Shown here one piece after another: positions 18,701 through 23,404 of a stretch of DNA of 23,404 nucleotides. Every line of letters begins with the position of its first letter. Position 1 is the stretch's first letter. The notes beneath the pieces were generated by a model. It did not search any database and was not told the DNA's origin. It worked only from the letters and a program-made list of their open reading frames with translations. Source of the DNA: Dunaliella salina (lineage: Eukaryota; Chlorophyta; Chlorophyceae; Chlamydomonadales; Dunaliellaceae); assembly GCA_002284615.2 (NCBI GenBank), contig MU069521.1:98339-121742 (forward strand), given 5' to 3'. A program made the translations under genes and the position numbers.

Positions 18701-21700
18701 CATTTTGAATTGCTGTTTGTTAATTTATACATCCAGCATATCATGGATCCCATCACACAAAAAGGGGTGATGATTACTCAAGTTAATCTAGCCATCACAA
18801 TGTTTGAGTTGTACAAAAGTTTGACTAGCCTCGAAATGGTTACTTGCGAGTTATAACCAATTGGCCATTATGCTGTAGGTCCATGTGGAGCGCGTGCGCA
18901 GCATGCGTGCTATGCTGCAAACGCTCGTGGATGCCTCAAGAGGAGGAAACTGGGTGCACAGCGCGATGGCGAATGACTTCGTAAGGTATGAGGTGTAGCA
19001 TAGTGGCTGAGACATGGTCGTTTTTTATTAATGAAAGTAAGCATGATTCAATTTCAATCTCAGAAGCAAATTGGTGTTTGTTGTCCATGCTTCGCGAGTC
19101 AGAGCATGCTGTGCCAGAGGTTTTGCTTTTTCTCCTTCCGGAGGCAGGGAAGCAGGTCCAGGAGTTAGGACGTTTGATCTTGTGGCGGCAATGCCATGTG
19201 AAGTCATTTTGCAGCTTAAATCTTTCAAAGCAATGAGCAAAATGAGCGACAGCCGCATGCTCTGATACAGATCGTCGGCAGGGAGCGCTGTAGCAAGTCC
19301 CTACAACATCCAAGGTCCCCCCTACTTACCCCCTGAAACCCGCTGAACATGTTTGAGTGCAAAGGATGTTTTGGAATTGGGTATTTGATTCCACAGATAG
19401 TTGATTATGAAATAAAAAAGCCCCTTAGGGCCTTTTCGCTTTGGCTGCACAGATGTAACTGCAAAGGTTGTCAACCTGTGTACACAGTCGAAGTCTTCCA
19501 AGCAGCTGCACTTATTTTCCAGAGCACACTGTGGGGTGCAATCCAGGCGTTCACGTCTGGCTCAGCTGAAGCACTCTGAGCAGGCCTTCCCTACTGGCAG
19601 GTTTTGCATCAATTCCTTGCTTCCCTTGCAAGCGTGTGGCTTGGCTGTCTGTGGGCAGTAAGGAATCGTCAGCTGCTGCAGGAACAGGTAGACAATAACG
19701 ACTGTCAGGAGGGGTGTCGGAAAAAGAATGACATGAATAAAACAATCATTCAGTTTCTAAGTGGGGAATGTGCGTGTTGCAGCATGGCAATGCCAATTTC
19801 ACCCAGTCTGGCAATGAAAGTGTTTTGTGATTAAACCATAAATGCAATAGCCTCGTAATAGAGGGCTGCAGCAAAACACACACACATTGATCATACTCAA
19901 TGTGCAGGCAGAGGGAGTGAGGTGCCATGAGGTGGCCACTGCGTAATCTTTAAGCATGAGCTCCTGCGCATCTTGGCTGATCATCCATAGCTCAAACTCA
20001 ATGCGTGGGACCCCAATGCGCAATGATCTCCCACGACAGGTACATTTGGAGGAGACAAAAAGAGGCTGCAGTCATTGATGTAAATCCCTCTGCCATTTGA
20101 GAGGACCATGCCAACCATGCCCCTGCATGGGGCTGCAGGCCCTGGAGGAGCTTGGGATGGGAGAGGGCTACATCTGTTTTCACAAGCCATCCCTGCAGGT
20201 GTTGACTGCAGTCTGCATTCTGAAGAGGTTTCCTTTTTGCCTCTGCAGAGGGCTGCAGGCCCCCCCTTTTTTCCCAGAGGTGGACATCTCCCAATACCAC
20301 AAATCCTGCCCTTTCCAATCTTTCATTCTGCCATGCCAACCATGCCTCTGCAGGGTGATGCAGGCCCTGGAGTGGCTTGGGATGGCTGCATTCTGTTACA
20401 ATCAGCCATCCTTGCGAGCACTGACTGCAGTCCACATTCTGAGGAGCCTTCCTTTTTGCCACAACAGGGGGTTTTCAGGCCCTGGATGAGCTCGAGAGGA
20501 TCTAAGGATCTAAGGATCAAAAGACCGGCAGCCACACAGCTGGGCTCTTAGGTCTGGTGCTCTCCAGCATGCTGGAGGTAGACTGTACACAAACAAATCG
20601 TTTTGCCTCTGCATTCTTAGGTGCCAGCCATCATTGTTGCCCCTGCAGGGGCCTACAGATCCTGGAGGATCTTGAGAAGGGGAAAGGCTACATTCTGTTT
20701 AATTAAGCTATCCCTGGAGGTGTTGGCTGTAGTCCGCACTCTTAGGTGTCAGCTTCCCTTTTTGCCTCTGCAGGGTGCTGCAGGCCTTGGAGCAGCTCAA
20801 GAGGAGCTCGTGAGTATTCAAAGGATATACAGAGAAAAGGACTGGCAGCCACACAGTTGAGCTGGTAGGTCTGGTGTTTTCCAGCACACTGAAAACAGAC
20901 TGTGTGTGGAAACCCTGTTTGCCTATGCAGGGGGCTGCAGGCCCTGGATGAGCTTGAGAAGCTCGAGGGACCTGATGGTATTAGATAAGGTTCCACAGGG
21001 GGACCTTCAGTCAGAATTAGGTCTCAATTCTTTTATTCGCCTCTGCAGAGGACTGCAGGCCCTGGAGGAGCTCGAAAAGCTGGAGGGAGCCGAGGGTGGG
21101 ATGGGCTTCGAAGATGAAGACGAAGAGGGTGGCTATGGGGGAGGTGCCTATGAGGGTGGCGGCTTCATGGGTCGCTGCTATGGGAGAGGCAGCAGGAGCG
21201 GCGGCTCGAATGCCGTCACGGATGCCTTGCTCATGGCGCAGCACTCGCTGGCCCTCCTGGTGAGCGCATTTGGCTGATCGTCTTTTGACTCATTTGTCTT
21301 ATGCTGACTTTTATTGGTCAACGCCTTCGTTGCTTGACGCTGTCACAAATGCTCTGCTCATGACGCAGCACTCGCTGGCCCTCCTACTGAGCGCCTTTGG
21401 CGAATTTTCTCCTGATTCTCTTCTGATTTCCACCATATGCTGGTTTTTTTAAGTCAGCGCCTTTGTTGCTCTGATGGGGTTGCTACATGATCTTCACTCT
21501 CAATGAAAGCAGGTCGTGTGTGCTGCATGTATTCGCGCCTTACCATACCAGCAAGAATAGGTGTGATTGGTCTTTAACGATGTGTCTGTTGTTTGCGAGC
21601 AGTGCTATTCACATTCTGGTAAAACTGCTTGTAAGGTGCTGTCCGTCAGATGGAGACACAGACTCTTGATCCTTTTGGAAAGTTGGTCCCTTTAGTTTTT

Positions 21701-23065
21701 GCCTTGAGGGTGCGAACCAGTCATCAACATGGGAACTCGGTCCTCAGATCAGATGAAGTTGCAGAGGCTACTGATCTTTTTAAGACATGGGCCTAAGCTT
21801 TTTAGAGAACGGAGGCCTTGCAGTCTGACTGCTTGGCCATTTGGATTTTGCGCTCATATCGTTGCGAGAGCAAGTAAAAATGCAGCAAGCTTGCCATTTT
21901 CTGTGCTAGCCTGCATATTCGAGGGCTATCCCAAGGAGCGCTTTTCTGTTTCTTGTTTGAAAAAAAGTAAGGAAAGAGCAGAGAACCTGCTGGCTCACCA
22001 GCTGGCTAAACACTGTTCACTTTGCTAGCGTGCTTGATGTTGATGCTGTCCTAGGCGGTGCATCACAGCAGCAGCCTGTTGCAGGAGTTGTCAAGGCTTT
22101 TATGCTCACACAGGAGCTCTGACTGTGCCTTCCGCAACTTCGCTCCTGTTGTATGCTGAATGTAGATGCTGTTACAGGTGGTGCATTCCAGCAGCAGCCT
22201 GCAGTAGGAGCTATTTAGCTGCCAAACTTGCCAAGCCTGTTCATGCTCTTGCATGCCAATCATGTTTGTGCTGTAGTGCAAAACGCAAACAGGCTGCAGC
22301 AGGAGCTGTCCACGCTCTGATGCGCACACAAGCTCAGCTTGCGTCCATGCAACTTTTGCAGTACAGCAACAATTTGCAGCAGGAGCTGTCCACACTCTTA
22401 TGCTCACACAAGCTCCTCCTGCACCTATGCAAACTCTATGCTCCTCTTGCGTGCTGAATTTTGGTGCCTTCACATTTGGTGTACTCAGCAACTGTCTTCA
22501 TCAGGAGCTGTACGCGCTCTAAAGCTCACACAAGCCCTTTCTGCACCTGATCAAACCTTTGCCCCTCTTGTGTGCTGAACGTTGATTGATGCCTTCACAG
22601 GTGGTGCATTACAGCAACAGCCTGCAGAAGGAGCTGTCGAGCTGCCAGGTGAATGGGGTGCGCAGTGGGCTAGAAATTAAGTGAAGGTAATTGAAAATGA
22701 TTCAATGAAGTGCACAATGGGCTGCAATGGGCGCCTTTGCCTCAGCTGCCCAATTATATTACATTTTGTAGGCACACTTTTATATAGTCCTGTCCATCCT
22801 TTCCTGAAAATGAGGGGTGTGTTAAACGTAATTGAGTTACAGGAGCAAACAGTGAAGCCTTCAGTAAAGATAATCAACTGCAAGCCTTACTGAAAGGACA
22901 GAATGCCCTTGGAATGTTCAGGGGCAAAAGAAAGAGCCGCAAGGTGAGGCACCCCCGCGACCAAGGTGGTGGCCGGAGCTCAAGGGGCTGCCAGGGTTGT
23001 CTCATGCACAGGTTGCTGAAAGTGAAGACGGTTTGAGTGATGGGGTTGAGAAAATGCTGGATTAG
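18392..23065 (+). CDS. Multi-exon gene of unknown function with coiled-coil and Gly-rich acidic region
   Basis: Exons by splice signal and phase: 18392-18496 (ATG in AAACATGG context; MGDTDMPTLSSSVGDLRSS), 18879-18985 (VHVERVRSMRAMLQTLVDAS), 21049-21259, 22601-22648 (VVHYSNSLQKELSSCQ). Two more are tentative: one ending at 22943 (LGMFRGKRKSRK) and 23012-23065 (VAESEDGLSDG, stop TAG). Exon 3 encodes a helix (GLQALEELEKLEG), an acidic stretch (FEDEDEE), a Gly-rich region (GGYGGGAYEGGGFMG), then AVTDALLMAQHSLALL, which continues across the junction as a likely coiled coil. Donors are GTACGG, GTATGA, GTGAGC, GTGAAT; acceptors CTGTAG, CTGCAG, TCACAG. I do not recognise a family. The first and last exons are least certain; additional exons in the 2-kb intron are possible. 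Confidence 0.5.
18627..18698 (+). repeat. (GT)36 microsatellite in intron 1
   Basis: Uninterrupted 72-base GT run inside the proposed intron 18497-18878, in the same orientation relative to transcription as the GT run in the MCCA intron. Confidence 0.95.
20118..20980 (+). repeat. Array of seven degenerate copies of the exon 3 acceptor region
   Basis: Each copy repeats the sequence around the true acceptor at 21038-21085: GCCTCTGCAG followed by GGGCTGCAGGCCCTGGA and a GAGCTTGAG-like stretch. Copies begin near 20118, 20237, 20343, 20457, 20637, 20762 and 20921, spaced 105-180 bases. Spacers are also related and fall into two types: one with CATCCCTGCAGGTGTTGACTG, another with GGCAGCCACACAG and CTGGTG. 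The array lies wholly within the intron 18986-21048. Confidence 0.85.
21336..21411 (+). repeat. Duplicate of the 3' end of exon 3, with lost donor
   Basis: Repeats 21209-21284 at an offset of 127 bases: GCTGTCACAAATGCTCTGCT and CAGCACTCGCTGGCCCTCCT. The donor CTG-GTGAGC of exon 3 reads CTACTGAGC here, so the GT is gone. Confidence 0.85.
22055..22515 (+). repeat. Array of five degenerate copies of exon 4
   Basis: Copies near 22055, 22178, 22275, 22361 and 22471 repeat the exon 4 pattern GTGGTGCATTACAGCAACAG followed by CTGCAGAAGGAGCTGTC, most with an AG just before. Intervening sequence shares ATGCTCACACAAGCTC and CTCTTG(C/T)GTGCTGAA. The array lies in the intron 21260-22600, directly before the real exon at 22601. 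Confidence 0.85.
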
Positions 23066-23290
23066 TTAGGGAGCAAAAACCTGTATTTAGAGGATGAGTC
23101 TGTGCAGGCTGGCAAGCTATATAGGGTGAGGCACAGGCGCGAAAGCAGTGCATGATTTGTACGCTGTGTCACTCAAGGTCTATGCAAGGCTAGTCTTGTA
23201 AACCGCTACTCGTACATGGACTGGATGTTCAGGCAAACCTGGAGATTCCGGGTGAGGTGCCTCTTGTGTATACCTACCTGCCATGGGAGC

Positions 23291-23291
<1 letters not shown>
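23066..23291. other. Downstream flank; partial repeat of an exon end
   Basis: GGTGAGGCACAGGCGCG near 23126 resembles the donor region GGTGAGGCACCCCCGCG at 22943, suggesting one more duplicated exon boundary. Nothing else is recognised. Confidence 0.4.
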
Positions 23292-23349
<58 letters not shown>

Positions 23350-23350
23350 C

Positions 23351-23404
<54 letters not shown>
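23292..23404 (+). repeat. (GT)n microsatellite at the window end
   Basis: GT run broken once by GGCTT at 23348-23352 and continuing to the last base, so its full length is unknown. Confidence 0.95.

Noticed and set aside
20097..20551. Plus-strand frames of 130-147 residues
   Set aside because: They read through the pseudo-exon array; apparent repeats in the protein reflect the DNA array.
1..23404. CRISPR array, prokaryotic operon or phage system
   Set aside because: The repeats are microsatellites, transposon termini or exon copies; genes have introns and no ribosome-binding-site spacing.

Overview
The window looks like nuclear DNA of a green alga (core chlorophyte). The reasons are genes with short exons and GT-AG introns, an octotricopeptide-repeat protein with a RAP domain (a class greatly expanded in chlorophytes), a plant-type biotin-dependent carboxylase, long dinucleotide and trinucleotide repeats, and several kinds of transposable element. 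The species cannot be named from the sequence alone. The window opens in a pyrimidine-rich simple repeat and closes inside a (GT)n run, so it may be a whole contig that stops at microsatellites.

Layout. 251-4217 (+): the last seven exons of the alpha subunit of 3-methylcrotonyl-CoA carboxylase, including the biotin-attachment domain; the 5' part lies off the window. 5.1-7.2 kb: a terminal-inverted-repeat element packed with the palindrome CTGAWTCAG, partly arranged as a 154-bp tandem repeat, and interrupted by a 5'-truncated non-LTR retrotransposon with an 11-bp target duplication. 7.6-11.4 kb: a second mobile element, coded on the minus strand and bounded by about 100-bp inverted repeats. 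It carries, in order, a PCIF1-like methyltransferase-type domain, RNase H, a CCHC knuckle and a PD-(D/E)XK-type nuclease, with no reverse transcriptase visible. A truncated copy of the same family has inserted into its RNase H region with a 10-bp target duplication. 12.18-14.28 kb (-): an intact single-exon OPR/RAP gene, probably an organelle RNA factor. 14.3-17.6 kb: no convincing gene, but a 90-bp near-perfect palindrome, homopolymer runs and a CAG/CTG repeat. 17.6-18.2 kb (-): a possible small hypothetical gene. 18.39-23.07 kb (+): a multi-exon gene of unknown function, whose introns hold long arrays of degenerate copies of its own exon boundaries.

The genes do not form a functional cluster. 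Leucine breakdown (MCCA) and organelle RNA metabolism (OPR/RAP) are separated by about 6 kb of nested transposons. All exon models here are read by eye from splice consensus, phase agreement and remembered family similarity; no transcript evidence was available.
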